Source of the DNA: DALYJJ01 sp033763935
Lineage (GTDB): Bacteria; Acidobacteriota; Terriglobia; Bryobacterales; Bryobacteraceae
Direction of reading: 5' to 3'
Length of the DNA stretch: 64,000 nucleotides
NCBI GenBank assembly: GCA_033763935.1
Contig: JANRJO010000016.1
Span: forward strand, 62,001-126,000
Shown here: positions 50,132 through 58,897 of the stretch, piece after piece
Layout: each line of letters begins with the position of its first letter
Numbering within the stretch: position 1 is the first letter of the stretch
The notes under the pieces: generated by a model
Databases searched by the model: none
Seen by the model: only the letters and a program-made list of their open reading frames with translations
Told to the model about the DNA's origin: nothing
Program-made: the position numbers and the translations under genes

Positions 50132-50754
50132 TGGCACTTGAGGAGCGGCGGGAACGCTACCGGGAGTCGCTGCGGCAGGACATCCTGGATGCGGCACGCG
50201 AGTTGTTCGCGCGACAGGGGTACGAGGCGACGTCCGTTCGCTCGATTGCAGAGCGCGTGAAGTGCTCGCCGGGCATCCTCTATCACTACTTCGACGACAA
50301 GCCGGCCATTATGGCTCAGTTGGTGGAGGAGACATTCTCGAAATTGACGGAGCGGCTGTCCGCCATTCGGGACGATCGGGCGCCGGCGATCGAAAGCCTA
50401 CGACGGGCAGGACGAACTTATATTGAGTTCGGACTGGACCATCCCCACCACTACGCCGTGCTGTTTGCGAAGCCCGCTCCCCACAGCGAAGACGCCGTGG
50501 CCATTCGTGCGGCATACGAGAATCACGGGCACCGCTGTTTCGACTGTCTTCGCACGATTGTCCGGCGATGCATGGACGACAAGTGCTTGCGGCTGGAACT
50601 GACGGATCACGAAGAAGTTTCCCAAGCGCTGTGGGCATCCATTCACGGCATGGTCTCGATTGTGACTAATGCCAAGGGCTTTCCCTTCATCGAGCAGAGC
50701 CGCCTGATCGACCGCCAGTTGGACATCCTGATCGAGGGTGTCCGGAAAAAATAG
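50131..50754 (+). CDS. TetR/AcrR family transcriptional regulator
   Basis: This 207-residue repressor has the TetR HTH at residues 15-60: ILDAARELFARQGYEATSVR, then SIAERVKCSPGILYHYF. The ligand-binding domain is the C-terminal two thirds. It sits just upstream of an ABC/HlyD/TolC exporter, and identical palindromes flank it, so it probably represses both itself and the exporter until an inducer binds. Confidence 0.9.
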   Translation: MALEERRERYRESLRQDILDAARELFARQGYEATSVRSIAERVKCSPGILYHYFDDKPAIMAQLVEETFSKLTERLSAIRDDRAPAIESLRRAGRTYIEFGLDHPHHYAVLFAKPAPHSEDAVAIRAAYENHGHRCFDCLRTIVRRCMDDKCLRLELTDHEEVSQALWASIHGMVSIVTNAKGFPFIEQSRLIDRQLDILIEGVRKK

Positions 50755-50775
50755 TCAAAATTTTCTTGCACCTGA

Positions 50776-50792
50776 ATTGAACATCGTTCAAT
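50776..50792. promoter_or_regulatory. TetR operator 2, upstream of the exporter operon
   Basis: ATTGAACATCGTTCAAT is a perfect 7-bp palindrome with 3-base spacer, matching operator 1 at 50117-50131 in the TTGAAC/GTTCAA arms. A possible -35 (TTGCAC, 50766-50771) precedes it and the permease ATG is at 50824, so it can block the exporter promoter. Confidence 0.65.
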
Positions 50793-50823
50793 CTGTTGAC
50801 GTAGCTTCAATACAGGACTGGAT

Positions 50824-51963
50824 ATGAATTACATCTCGTGGCAAATGCTCACCGGGGACCGGGCGAAGTATATCGGACTGATCTTCGCCATCGCGTTCGC
50901 CACCTTCCTGATGTCGCACCAGGTATCCATCTTCTGTGGTTTGATGAACCGCACCACCTCCCAGATTGACGATGTAGAGGACGCGCCGGTCTGGGTGATG
51001 GACTCCAAGACGCAGTACGTGGACGAGACGAAGGCGCTGACGGACCAGGATCTGTTTCGGGTGCGGGGCGTGGAGGGCGTCGACTGGGCGGTCCCGCTGT
51101 TCAAGGGGACCTCGCGGGCAAAGGCGCCGGATGGGCGGTTCCGGGGCGTCATTCTGATGGGCTTCGACGACGCGACGCTGGTGGGAGTTCCGCAGCGGAT
51201 GCTGATGGGCAGCTGGGAGGCGCTACGGAATCCGCAGACGATGGCGGTGGACCGCGCCGGCTACGAGTATTTCTTTCCGGGCGAGCCGCTGCGTCTGGGA
51301 AGGACGCTCGACATGAACGATCACACGGTGAAGATCGGAGCCATTGTCGACTCGTCCGCTCCCTTTGTGAACCTCCCCGTGTTCTACACGCGCTACTCGC
51401 AGGCCATTCGCTACGTGGGGCAGGAGCGGAACCAGATGTCCTTCGTGCTGGTGAAGGGAAAGCCGGGGCTGAGCGACGAGGAGGTGGCGCGCCGCATTAC
51501 GTCAGCCACCGGATTGAAGGCGACCACCCGGAACGCGTTCGGCTGGGAGACGATCTGGTACTACATTGCCAACACCGGGATTCCGATTAACTTCGGCATC
51601 ACCGTGGCGATTGCGCTGGTGGTGGGCACGGTGGTGGCGGGCCAGACCTTCTACCTGTTCACGCTGGAGAACCTGAAGCAGTTCGGGGCGTTGAAGGCGA
51701 TCGGCGTGACGAACTGGAGGATCGTCGGGATGATCCTGCTGCAGGCGCTGATTGTGGGTGCGATCGGATACGGCCTGGGGATCGCGATGACGGCCGCATT
51801 CTTCGAGGCGACGAAGGACAACCTTGATCTCCGCGGCTTCCGCCTGCTGCCGGAGATCATGCTCGGGACAGGCGGGGCGGTGCTGATGATCATTGTGCTG
51901 GCGAGCATCGTGAGTGTTCGCCGCGTGGTGGTGCTGGAGCCGGCTGTGGTCTTCCGGGGTTAA
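50824..51963 (+). CDS. ABC transporter permease (FtsX/DevC-like)
   Basis: This 379-residue membrane protein has an N-terminal helix (about 18-38), a large periplasmic domain (40-250) and three more helices (255-280, 300-325, 345-370), the FtsX/MacB-like permease layout. FGALKAIGVTNWRIVGMILLQ is the coupling-helix area. It is the first gene of a Dev-type exporter (permease, ATPase, adaptor, TolC) under TetR. Confidence 0.87.
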   Translation: MNYISWQMLTGDRAKYIGLIFAIAFATFLMSHQVSIFCGLMNRTTSQIDDVEDAPVWVMDSKTQYVDETKALTDQDLFRVRGVEGVDWAVPLFKGTSRAKAPDGRFRGVILMGFDDATLVGVPQRMLMGSWEALRNPQTMAVDRAGYEYFFPGEPLRLGRTLDMNDHTVKIGAIVDSSAPFVNLPVFYTRYSQAIRYVGQERNQMSFVLVKGKPGLSDEEVARRITSATGLKATTRNAFGWETIWYYIANTGIPINFGITVAIALVVGTVVAGQTFYLFTLENLKQFGALKAIGVTNWRIVGMILLQALIVGAIGYGLGIAMTAAFFEATKDNLDLRGFRLLPEIMLGTGGAVLMIIVLASIVSVRRVVVLEPAVVFRG

Positions 51964-51988
51964 CGGCGGAGCGGAGGAGCGGAAATCA

Positions 51989-52678
51989 ATGAACGAACAG
52001 GCGATTGTGTGCCGGAGTGTGCTCAAAAACTTCGGATCCGGGGACAACGTGGTGAGAGTGCTGCGCGGCGTGGATCTGGACGTGAATTACGGCGAAATGA
52101 CGTTCCTTGTGGGGCCGTCGGGATGCGGCAAGACGACGCTCCTCTCGGTGATCGCGGGTCTGTTGAACCTGAGCGGCGGAGACCTGGCGGTATTGGGGAC
52201 GAAGGTCGCCGAACTGCGGAATGGCCGAGCGGTGCTGTTCCGGAGGCAGAACCTGGGGTTCGTGTTCCAGCAGTTCAACCTGCTGCCGTCGCTGACGGCT
52301 GCGGAGAACGCGGCGGTTCCGTTGATGGCCGCCGGCTGGGACCGCAAGAAAGCGGTGGCGAAGGCGAAGGAGCTTCTGGCGGACCTCGGGTTGGGCGAAC
52401 GGATGGACGCGCGGCCGAACGAGTTATCCGGCGGACAGCAGCAGAGGGTGGCATTCGCACGCGCGCTGGTGCACGAGCCGCGGCTGGTGGTGTGCGACGA
52501 GCCGACGTCGGCGCTGGACGCCGAGACGGGACAGCACGTGATGGAACTGTTGAGGCGCATTGCAGTGCGGCCGGACCGGGCGGTGCTCGTCGTGACTCAC
52601 GACAGCCGCATCTACCCGTTCGCGGACCGGATTGCTCACATGAACGACGGGCTGGTGACGAAAGTGGAGAAGAACTGA
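51989..52678 (+). CDS. ABC transporter ATP-binding protein (DevA/LolD-like)
   Basis: From the ATG at 51989, with GGAGG-type signals upstream, this 229-residue ATPase has Walker A GPSGCGKTT (about 42-50), the Q-loop QQFNLLPSLT, the signature LSGGQQQR and Walker B LVVCDEPTSALD, then the H-loop VVTHDSR. It powers the export through the permease. The stop overlaps the adaptor ATG (TGATG). Confidence 0.92.
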   Translation: MNEQAIVCRSVLKNFGSGDNVVRVLRGVDLDVNYGEMTFLVGPSGCGKTTLLSVIAGLLNLSGGDLAVLGTKVAELRNGRAVLFRRQNLGFVFQQFNLLPSLTAAENAAVPLMAAGWDRKKAVAKAKELLADLGLGERMDARPNELSGGQQQRVAFARALVHEPRLVVCDEPTSALDAETGQHVMELLRRIAVRPDRAVLVVTHDSRIYPFADRIAHMNDGLVTKVEKN

Positions 52679-53730
52679 TGCTACTCAAATACGGATTGCC
52701 GGTATTGGCGATTGCCGCGGTAGGGTTGTCGATCGCGAGCGTGCAGCGGATGACGCCAGAGAAGCGGGAAGCGGCGCCGCCGGTGAAGCCGCCGGCAGCC
52801 GCCTTCGAACGGCAGGTGGGTGCGGTGGGACTGGTGGAGGCGGCCAGCGAGAACATCGCGATCAGCGTTCCCGTGCCCGGGCTGGTAACCGCGGTCTTTG
52901 TGAAGGCGGGCGACACCGTCCGCAAGGGGCAGGCTCTCTTCACACTTGACGATCGCGATGTGCGGGCGGAACTGGCGCTTCGAAAGTCGACGCTCGAGCT
53001 GGTGCGAGCGAAGCTGGCGCGCCTGGAGGCCGCGCCCCGGCCGGAAGAGATTCCTCCCGCCGAGGCTCGCGTGGAGGAGGCGACGGCGCAACTGGCGGAC
53101 GCCGAAACACAGTTGCGGCTCATCGAATCGGTGAAGGATAAGCGGGCGATACGGGCGGAGGACCTGGAGCGGCGACGGCGCGCGGTGGAGGCGGCCGAAG
53201 CGCGTGTGGCGGAGGCGCAGGCGGCGCTACGGCTGTTGAAGGCGGGCACGTGGCGGCCGGATCTCGAGGTCGCGCGCGGCGAGGTGCGGGAGGCGGAGCA
53301 GCGGGTGGAGCGCGTGGAAGCGGACCTGGCGAGGCTGACGGTGGCGGCGCCCCTTGCAGGGAGGGTTCTGCAGGTGAAGCTTCGCGCCGGCGAGTATGCG
53401 CAAGCGGGCGCGCTGGCACAGCCGCTGATGCTGCTAGGGGCGGTGGACCAGTTGCACGTGCGGGCTGACATCGACGAGAAAGATGCGTGGCGGGTGCGGC
53501 CGGGCGCGCCGGCAGTGGCGTCCATCCGAGGCAACGCCGAGCGTAAGTTCGACGTCGCCTTCGTTCGGCTGGAGCCGTACGTGGTGCCCAAGAAGAACCT
53601 GACGGGCGATGCCACCGAGCGGGTGGACACGCGTGTTCTGCAGGCCATCTATGCGCTGCCCGCCGGCGCGCCCGTCTACGCGGGGCAGCAGATGGACCTT
53701 TCGATCCAGGCGAGCGAAGGAGGCCGCTAA
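52678..53730 (+). CDS. HlyD-family adaptor protein of the ABC exporter
   Basis: This 350-residue protein has an N-terminal membrane anchor (LPVLAIAAVGLSIAS), a lipoyl half (GLVTAVFVKAGDTVRKGQAL), a long coiled-coil region (about 100-215) and the second lipoyl half (VAAPLAGRVLQVKLRAGEYA), followed by a beta-barrel domain. It bridges the permease with the TolC-like protein. The ATG overlaps the ATPase stop. A long frame overlap with the ATPase gene in the open frame is not coding. Confidence 0.88.
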   Translation: MLLKYGLPVLAIAAVGLSIASVQRMTPEKREAAPPVKPPAAAFERQVGAVGLVEAASENIAISVPVPGLVTAVFVKAGDTVRKGQALFTLDDRDVRAELALRKSTLELVRAKLARLEAAPRPEEIPPAEARVEEATAQLADAETQLRLIESVKDKRAIRAEDLERRRRAVEAAEARVAEAQAALRLLKAGTWRPDLEVARGEVREAEQRVERVEADLARLTVAAPLAGRVLQVKLRAGEYAQAGALAQPLMLLGAVDQLHVRADIDEKDAWRVRPGAPAVASIRGNAERKFDVAFVRLEPYVVPKKNLTGDATERVDTRVLQAIYALPAGAPVYAGQQMDLSIQASEGGR

Positions 53731-55022
53731 TGCTAGCCGTGGCGTTGACTGCATGGTGGGCCGCCTACGGCGACCCGGAGATGGCGCGGCTGATCGAACG
53801 TGCGCTCAAGGGCAACCTGGACGTGAAGAAGGCGTACGCGCGCATCGCGGAGGCGCGGGCGCTCAGCGGCGATGCGAAGAGCAAACTGCAGCCGTCGCTC
53901 AACTTCAATACGAGTGCACAGAACCTGCGCGGCGGGTTTCAGCAGGGCGTCATTCGAATTCCGCAGTCGGGCGCGGGCGCGCCGCAGGGAGGGAGTTTCG
54001 TCGCGCCCTTTGAGACGGGCATCTTTCAAGGCGGACTGGACACGAAGTGGGAGCTTGACCTGTGGGGTTCGAACCGCGCCGCGGTGGCGGCGGCGAAAGC
54101 GGATATTGGGGCGGAGACGGAACTGGCGCGGGACGCCGCCGTGACGGTGGCTGCGGAGGTGGCGCGCGCTTACGTGGAGTTGCGCGGTTTCGAGGAGCGG
54201 ATCGGCATCGTTGAGCGGAGCAGGGACGCCCAGCGGGAACTGCTTGAGTTGACCCGCGCGCGGGCGGACGCGGGGCTGGCATCGCAATTGGATGTGGAGC
54301 GGCAGGGCGTGCTGCTGGCGAATACGGAAGCGACCCTGCCGGGACTGGAGGCGGAGCGGGAGGTGCGCGTCAATCGTTTGCGCGTGCTGACGGGCGACCG
54401 CACCCTGCGGGTGGAAGCGGCGAGACTTCGGTTGGATGCGCCCGACGTCGGCGACGGAATCGACGCAGAGTTGCTGCGGCGGCGGCCCGATGTGCGGGCG
54501 GCGGAGGCGCGCATCGCGGCAGCGGCGGCGCGCACGAAACAGGCGCGCACGGACCTGCTGCCGAAGATCACGTTCTCCGGCTTGATGGGCCGGCAGAGCA
54601 CGTCGGTCAGCGGCTTCAGCCTGGGCGGCGGCAACTTCTTCAGCGTTGGCCCGCAGCTACAACTGCCGATCTTCAGCGGGGGACGAATCCGCGCCAACAT
54701 TGCGGTCAACGAGGCTCGCGTGGAGCAGGCCCGGGCGGCGTTCGAGCAGGAAGTGCTGGCTGCGTTCGAAGAGGCGGAGAATGCGATCACCCACTACCGG
54801 CAGCAGCGGCGGCGGTCCGAGAAACTGTCCGCCGCGGCGGAGGCGGCCCGGCGCACGCTCGAGCTGGCGCGGGACGTGCAACAGGCCGGATTGGAAGACT
54901 TTCTGACGGTACTCGACGCGCAGCGCAGCCTGCTGGACGCCGAGTACCAGTTATCGGAGGCCCGAACGCGGGTGTTGGCGGAAAGCGTGATGGTGTATAA
55001 GGCGGTGGCGGGCGGCTGGTAA
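53730..55022 (+). CDS. TolC/NodT-family outer membrane efflux protein
   Basis: This 430-residue protein has the TolC repeat fold: AYARIAEARALSGDAKSKLQP, a RRRPDVRAAEARIAAAAA helix and FLTVLDAQRSLLDAEYQLSE near the C-terminus, all typical of outer membrane factors. The N-terminus has no lipobox and the signal (MLAVALTAWWAAYG) is short and lacks positive charge, so the start may be further in. The ATG overlaps the adaptor stop (TAATG). It completes a tripartite exporter. Confidence 0.88.
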   Translation: MLAVALTAWWAAYGDPEMARLIERALKGNLDVKKAYARIAEARALSGDAKSKLQPSLNFNTSAQNLRGGFQQGVIRIPQSGAGAPQGGSFVAPFETGIFQGGLDTKWELDLWGSNRAAVAAAKADIGAETELARDAAVTVAAEVARAYVELRGFEERIGIVERSRDAQRELLELTRARADAGLASQLDVERQGVLLANTEATLPGLEAEREVRVNRLRVLTGDRTLRVEAARLRLDAPDVGDGIDAELLRRRPDVRAAEARIAAAAARTKQARTDLLPKITFSGLMGRQSTSVSGFSLGGGNFFSVGPQLQLPIFSGGRIRANIAVNEARVEQARAAFEQEVLAAFEEAENAITHYRQQRRRSEKLSAAAEAARRTLELARDVQQAGLEDFLTVLDAQRSLLDAEYQLSEARTRVLAESVMVYKAVAGGW

Positions 55023-55035
55023 CCGCCCGGCCATA

Positions 55036-56442
55036 TTACTGCTGCGGCATGCGGTTGACGAACCACTCGGAGAGGCGTCCGGCGGCGGGCGGATCGAGAT
55101 TCGCCAGCACGGCTACAACGTAGCCGGACTTCGGGAACACTTTCAGGTCCCCGTTCATCCCGGGCGCGCCGCCGCCGTGGCCGTAGGAGCCGCCTTTCTC
55201 CGAACCGAACCCGAAGCCGTACCCCGGTCCGCCGGCCTTGCCGCCTTGCGGCGAGGTGGCTTCCTGCAGCATCTTCTTGCTCAGCAGCTTCCCGGACTCA
55301 AGCGCTTGGGCGAAGCGTACGAGGTCGCCCACAGTGGAGTAGCCGCCGCCGGCGCTGGTTCCGCGAAACGGCAGAGTGTCCGTATTGGGAAGCCACTGTC
55401 CGCCTCGCTTCATGTAGCCGACGGAGCGCTTCTCGACGTGCTCGGTCTCAGGGAGCGAATCGGTACGGGTCATGCCGGCTGGCTTGAAGACCTTCTCGCG
55501 GACGTAATCGTAATAGCTCTTGCCGCTGGCCTTCTCAATCAATACACCAGCCAGCAGGAAGCCGTAGTTTGAATAGCGCCACTTGGCGCCCGGCTCAAAC
55601 TCGAGGGCACGCGTGCCATACAGCTTCACGTAATCGTCGAGCGTCTTCAACTGGAGACGATGCTTGTCGAACTCGGGCCCAAAGATGTCGCCGGTTCCGC
55701 CGGTGTGGGACAGCAGGTGCCGCAGCGTGACCTTGGCGGCCACGTCCTTGTTCGGATAGTCCTTGAGGTACGTGCCGATCGGCGCGTCCAGTGAGAGCTT
55801 ACCCGCCTCCACCAACTGCAGCGCCGCCACCGCGGTGAACATCTTGTTCATGGAGCCGATGCGGTACTGGGTGTCGATGTCCGCGGCGATCTTCTTCTCG
55901 CGGTTGGCCGGCCCGTACGCACCTTGCGCCAGGATCTTGCCGTGGCGGGCGACGGCGAATGCTCCGGCGAAGGCGTCCTTCTCGGCGCGGGCCTGCGCCT
56001 CCTTGGCCAACCCGGCGAGAGCGTCCGTCTCGCTGAGCTGTTGCACCGGCTTATCGGAGGCCTCATCCGGCGACAGTACGCGCAGGCCCAGCCGGGTGAT
56101 GACGGGCGGATCCGCTTCGCTGACGGAGAGAACCATCAGCGCGGTGTTCTCGCCGGCCACTTCCTTTACGATGGCCTCGATGTCGCGGGGCTCGGACTTG
56201 CGAATGCGCAGCAATTGGAAGCCGCCGGTCTGCTTGCGGAAGCCGAGTGTCTCATCCACCTGCGCCTTGCGCTCCGGTTCGTGAACGGACATGAAGGCGA
56301 GGATCTTCTCTTTATCCCCCGAGTTAAACGATTCCAGCCAGTTGCCCATCACGCGCCCGGCGGGCGTATCGGGGATGGCGGGCTGAGCGAAGGCCGCCGC
56401 CGACAGGGCGGCCAGGGCGATCCAAAATCTTCGTGTGGTCAT
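55036..56442 (-). CDS. Secreted serine hydrolase (beta-lactamase / PBP4-like)
   Basis: This 468-residue secreted protein has the serine beta-lactamase fold. SxxK is S197-M-N-K200 (RIGSMNKMF), the YxN motif is Y290-S-N292, and a HGGGAPG motif near residue 430 supplies the third KTG-like element. An N-terminal region of about 150 residues precedes this, with a beta-rich repeat. The ATG at 56442 gives a signal (RRFWIALAALSAAAFAQ); the frame opens 17 codons upstream. Substrates may be peptides, esters or lactams. It is divergent from a LysR gene. Confidence 0.87.
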   Translation of the reverse strand: MTTRRFWIALAALSAAAFAQPAIPDTPAGRVMGNWLESFNSGDKEKILAFMSVHEPERKAQVDETLGFRKQTGGFQLLRIRKSEPRDIEAIVKEVAGENTALMVLSVSEADPPVITRLGLRVLSPDEASDKPVQQLSETDALAGLAKEAQARAEKDAFAGAFAVARHGKILAQGAYGPANREKKIAADIDTQYRIGSMNKMFTAVAALQLVEAGKLSLDAPIGTYLKDYPNKDVAAKVTLRHLLSHTGGTGDIFGPEFDKHRLQLKTLDDYVKLYGTRALEFEPGAKWRYSNYGFLLAGVLIEKASGKSYYDYVREKVFKPAGMTRTDSLPETEHVEKRSVGYMKRGGQWLPNTDTLPFRGTSAGGGYSTVGDLVRFAQALESGKLLSKKMLQEATSPQGGKAGGPGYGFGFGSEKGGSYGHGGGAPGMNGDLKVFPKSGYVVAVLANLDPPAAGRLSEWFVNRMPQQ

Positions 56443-56507
56443 GACAATACTGACGAGATTGCCTTCCATTCGTTCGATGGATAACACTGACAATAACTAT
56501 TCACGCC

Positions 56508-57419
56508 ATGAATTTGCAAGCGGTCGACCTCAACTTGCTGCTGGCGCTTGAGGCGCTGCTCGAGGAGCGCAACGTCAGCCGGGCAGCCCGGCGGCTGGGG
56601 CTTAGCCAGCCGGCAATGAGCAATGCCCTAGCGCGGCTGCGCGGGCTGCTGGACGATCCGCTGTTCGTGCGCGCTCCGGGGGGCGTGGCGCCCACGCCGC
56701 GCGCGGAACGAATGGCGGGCCTGGTCCGTGCCGGGCTCGATCAGTTCCGGCGCGCGCTCGACGGCGGGCAGGACTTCAACCCCAAGAACAGCACGAGGAC
56801 ATTCCGCATCGCGCTTTCCGACCACGCCGAGTGGCTGCTGGCGCCGAAACTCATGGGGTTCTCGCTGGAAGACGCCCCGGGCATTCGGGTACAACTGAAG
56901 CGGCTGGATGCCCTCTTCGTGCTGCCCGAGGGAGACCTGCGGACGGGCGCCATCGATCTGGCGATCGGCTTTTTTCCCGATGCCCGCTCGGTGGATGAGA
57001 TGACACGGCTGGAGACGCTGGCGGAGGAGCAGCACGTGGTGGTGATGCGGCGTGGGCACACGCTCGCCGGGCGGCCGCTGACCCTCGCAGAGTACGCAGC
57101 GGCGCCTCACGCCGCCGTCATCTACAAGCCGGAGCCCTGGGGCCTGATCGACCAGGAGTTGGCTGCACGCGGATTGCGGCGAAATCTCCGACTGGCATCG
57201 CCGCACTTCCTTACGGTGATGCATACCGTGGCGGGGACGGACCTGATTGCCACTGTGCCGGAAAGCCTCGCGTCAGCGTTGGCTTCCCGGCTGCGGTTGG
57301 AGGTGCAAGACTGCCCGCTGCCGCTGCCCGTGTTTGCGACGCGGGTAGCGTGGCACGCGCAGGTACAGAGCGATCCAGCGATCGGCTGGCTGCTCAGCCT
57401 GCTACGAAACCGCCGATGA
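56508..57419 (+). CDS. LysR family transcriptional regulator
   Basis: This 303-residue protein has the LysR HTH at residues 1-60 (NLLLALEALLEERNVSRAAR, then LGLSQPAMSNALARLRGLLD) and a two-subdomain effector region. It resembles the NodD/PcaQ subgroup in its effector domain start (RTFRIALSDHAEWLLAPKL). It is divergent from the serine hydrolase gene with 65 bases between, so it probably regulates that gene. Confidence 0.9.
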   Translation: MNLQAVDLNLLLALEALLEERNVSRAARRLGLSQPAMSNALARLRGLLDDPLFVRAPGGVAPTPRAERMAGLVRAGLDQFRRALDGGQDFNPKNSTRTFRIALSDHAEWLLAPKLMGFSLEDAPGIRVQLKRLDALFVLPEGDLRTGAIDLAIGFFPDARSVDEMTRLETLAEEQHVVVMRRGHTLAGRPLTLAEYAAAPHAAVIYKPEPWGLIDQELAARGLRRNLRLASPHFLTVMHTVAGTDLIATVPESLASALASRLRLEVQDCPLPLPVFATRVAWHAQVQSDPAIGWLLSLLRNRR

Positions 57420-57421
57420 AT

Positions 57422-57862
57422 TTATCGCGGTTGATAGGACGCGAGAACCAGGGTCGGGGCCTCACAGCGATCGCGGGAAGGGGCGCGGTACTCGACGCGC
57501 TCGCCTCCGGTGACCTTCTCGCCGTAACCCTTCTCCCACCAGATGGTCGACTCGACAGCATAGGTGGCGATCAACTGCATGAGGCCGGTGACGCTGGAGG
57601 CTTCCTGCTTGCTGAAACGGCGCGTCTCTCCACCCACGCTCATCGTTGCGCCGTCCATGTCGATGCGGTACGTGCTCTTTTGGCCCGCTTCATACTTGCC
57701 GGCGGCATTCTTACTGCCATTCGAAACGGTCCAGGTAAGTTCACGCTTCACCGGGTCCCAGTTCACGGTCTCCAGGCGCCGCACTCCCTTCTCTTCCGCC
57801 AAACCCAGGGTAGCGAGGCCGATGAAAAAGGCAAAAGCCCCGCCCATCCAGTTGAATCGCAT
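57422..57862 (-). CDS. Secreted small hypothetical protein
   Basis: From the ATG at 57862, with GGAGG-type signal upstream, this 146-residue protein has a signal (MGGAFAFFIGLATLGLA) and a mostly beta-stranded body (LTWTVSNGSKNAAGKYEAGQ, TYRIDMDGATMSVGGE). It ends 2 bases after the LysR stop on the opposite strand. No function is recognised. The 217 bases before the next gene (57863-58079) hold one short hairpin, GGTGGC/GCCACC (57917-57935), and nothing else that I see. Confidence 0.72.
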   Translation of the reverse strand: MRFNWMGGAFAFFIGLATLGLAEEKGVRRLETVNWDPVKRELTWTVSNGSKNAAGKYEAGQKSTYRIDMDGATMSVGGETRRFSKQEASSVTGLMQLIATYAVESTIWWEKGYGEKVTGGERVEYRAPSRDRCEAPTLVLASYQPR

Positions 57863-58079
57863 GCTGTCCTCCCTCAAAATCCGCACGCCGCCGGACTCAT
57901 CCCGGGGTCCGTGTGCGGTGGCTTCCGGCGCCACCTTCCGGAGCGCGTCGCTTGTGCCTGAGCAAGTGGAATGCCGTGTTCAGGCGACTTTCATCCCGGC
58001 TGCTCCACCCTTTCGATTCCTCGACAGGGCCTCCTTGCTGTAGAAATTGCCCGGTAAAAACTCCGACGCGGGAGATCCC

Positions 58080-58526
58080 CTAGGCCGTTTCACCTTCCTT
58101 TCGCAGGCGCTTCACCATACGCAGTTCATTCTTCTCGCCAGGCACGATCTGGTACACCACCTCGTCCATGAGCGCCTTCATCATGCGCATGCCAAGGCCG
58201 CCCGACCGGCGTTCCCGGACGAGCCGGTCCAGATCTTTCTGCTCCACACCGCCGGGGTCGAATCCCTTGCCCGTGTCGATCACTTCTATGATGATCTGGT
58301 CGGTGTCGATGGTCGCACGCACGATGACGTCTTTTGTAACGTCTTTGCCGTAGGCGTGCTCGATGACATTCGCGCAGGCCTCGTCGACGGCCAGTTCGAC
58401 TTTGGAACGGTCGCTGTCGGCCAGCCCCGCTTGGGACCCGACGCTCGAGACGAAGTCGCGAATCATGGCGAGGTTCTCCGTCGAAGAAGGGACGTGAAGG
58501 GAAAAGCGCCGTTCGAATGATGACAT
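58080..58526 (-). CDS. RsbW-like anti-sigma kinase (HATPase)
   Basis: This 148-residue protein is a serine-kinase/anti-sigma factor of the SpoIIAB/RsbW family. It contains the N-box KVELAVDEACANVIEHAYG, the G1 box VIDTGKGFDPGG and G2 region GGLGMRMMKALMDE. It binds or releases an anti-anti-sigma factor depending on phosphorylation. The ATG at 58526 is the more likely start; an ATG at 58535 overlaps the STAS stop as ATGA. It is the last gene of the phosphatase operon. Confidence 0.88.
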   Translation of the reverse strand: MSSFERRFSLHVPSSTENLAMIRDFVSSVGSQAGLADSDRSKVELAVDEACANVIEHAYGKDVTKDVIVRATIDTDQIIIEVIDTGKGFDPGGVEQKDLDRLVRERRSGGLGMRMMKALMDEVVYQIVPGEKNELRMVKRLRKEGETA

Positions 58527-58531
58527 GTGAA

Positions 58532-58897
58532 TCACCTCTGGGACTGCGGCTGGGAGAACTTCTGCACGGCTCCAGGAATGTCTTCAAGGATGTCGAATAG
58601 CTCCGGGAAGCCGAGGATGTCGAAGACCTGGCGCACCTTGGGAGGCACGCGGCAGATCTTGATGTCGCCTCCCTGCTCGCGCACTTCCTCGATGAAGCTC
58701 ATGAAGACGCCGAGGCCGGCGGAAGAGATGTAGGTCAGCTTGTCGCAGTCGGCGATGATTCGCAGGTGCCCGGCCTCAATTTCCTGCTGGATGGCTTTCT
58801 CAAACAACGGCGCGGTGTGGGCGTCCAGGAAGCCGTCGAGGGCCAGCACGATGAGCCCGTCCTGCTGCGACCGATGAACGACGAACGCGTTAGCCAA
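58532..58897 (-). CDS. STAS-domain anti-anti-sigma factor
   Basis: This 121-residue protein is a STAS-domain antagonist like SpoIIAA/RsbV. The conserved serine that is phosphorylated lies in the loop YISSAGLGVFMSF. It starts with TTG (58897), overlapping the phosphatase stop by 8 bases. Together with the RsbW-like kinase and the phosphatases it forms a partner-switching module. Confidence 0.9.
   Translation of the reverse strand: MANAFVVHRSQQDGLIVLALDGFLDAHTAPLFEKAIQQEIEAGHLRIIADCDKLTYISSAGLGVFMSFIEEVREQGGDIKICRVPPKVRQVFDILGFPELFDILEDIPGAVQKFSQPQSQR

Noticed and set aside
52275..53648. 457-codon minus-strand open frame over the ATPase and adaptor
   Set aside because: Ser/Ala/Arg-rich translation without motifs; ABC motifs are on the plus strand.
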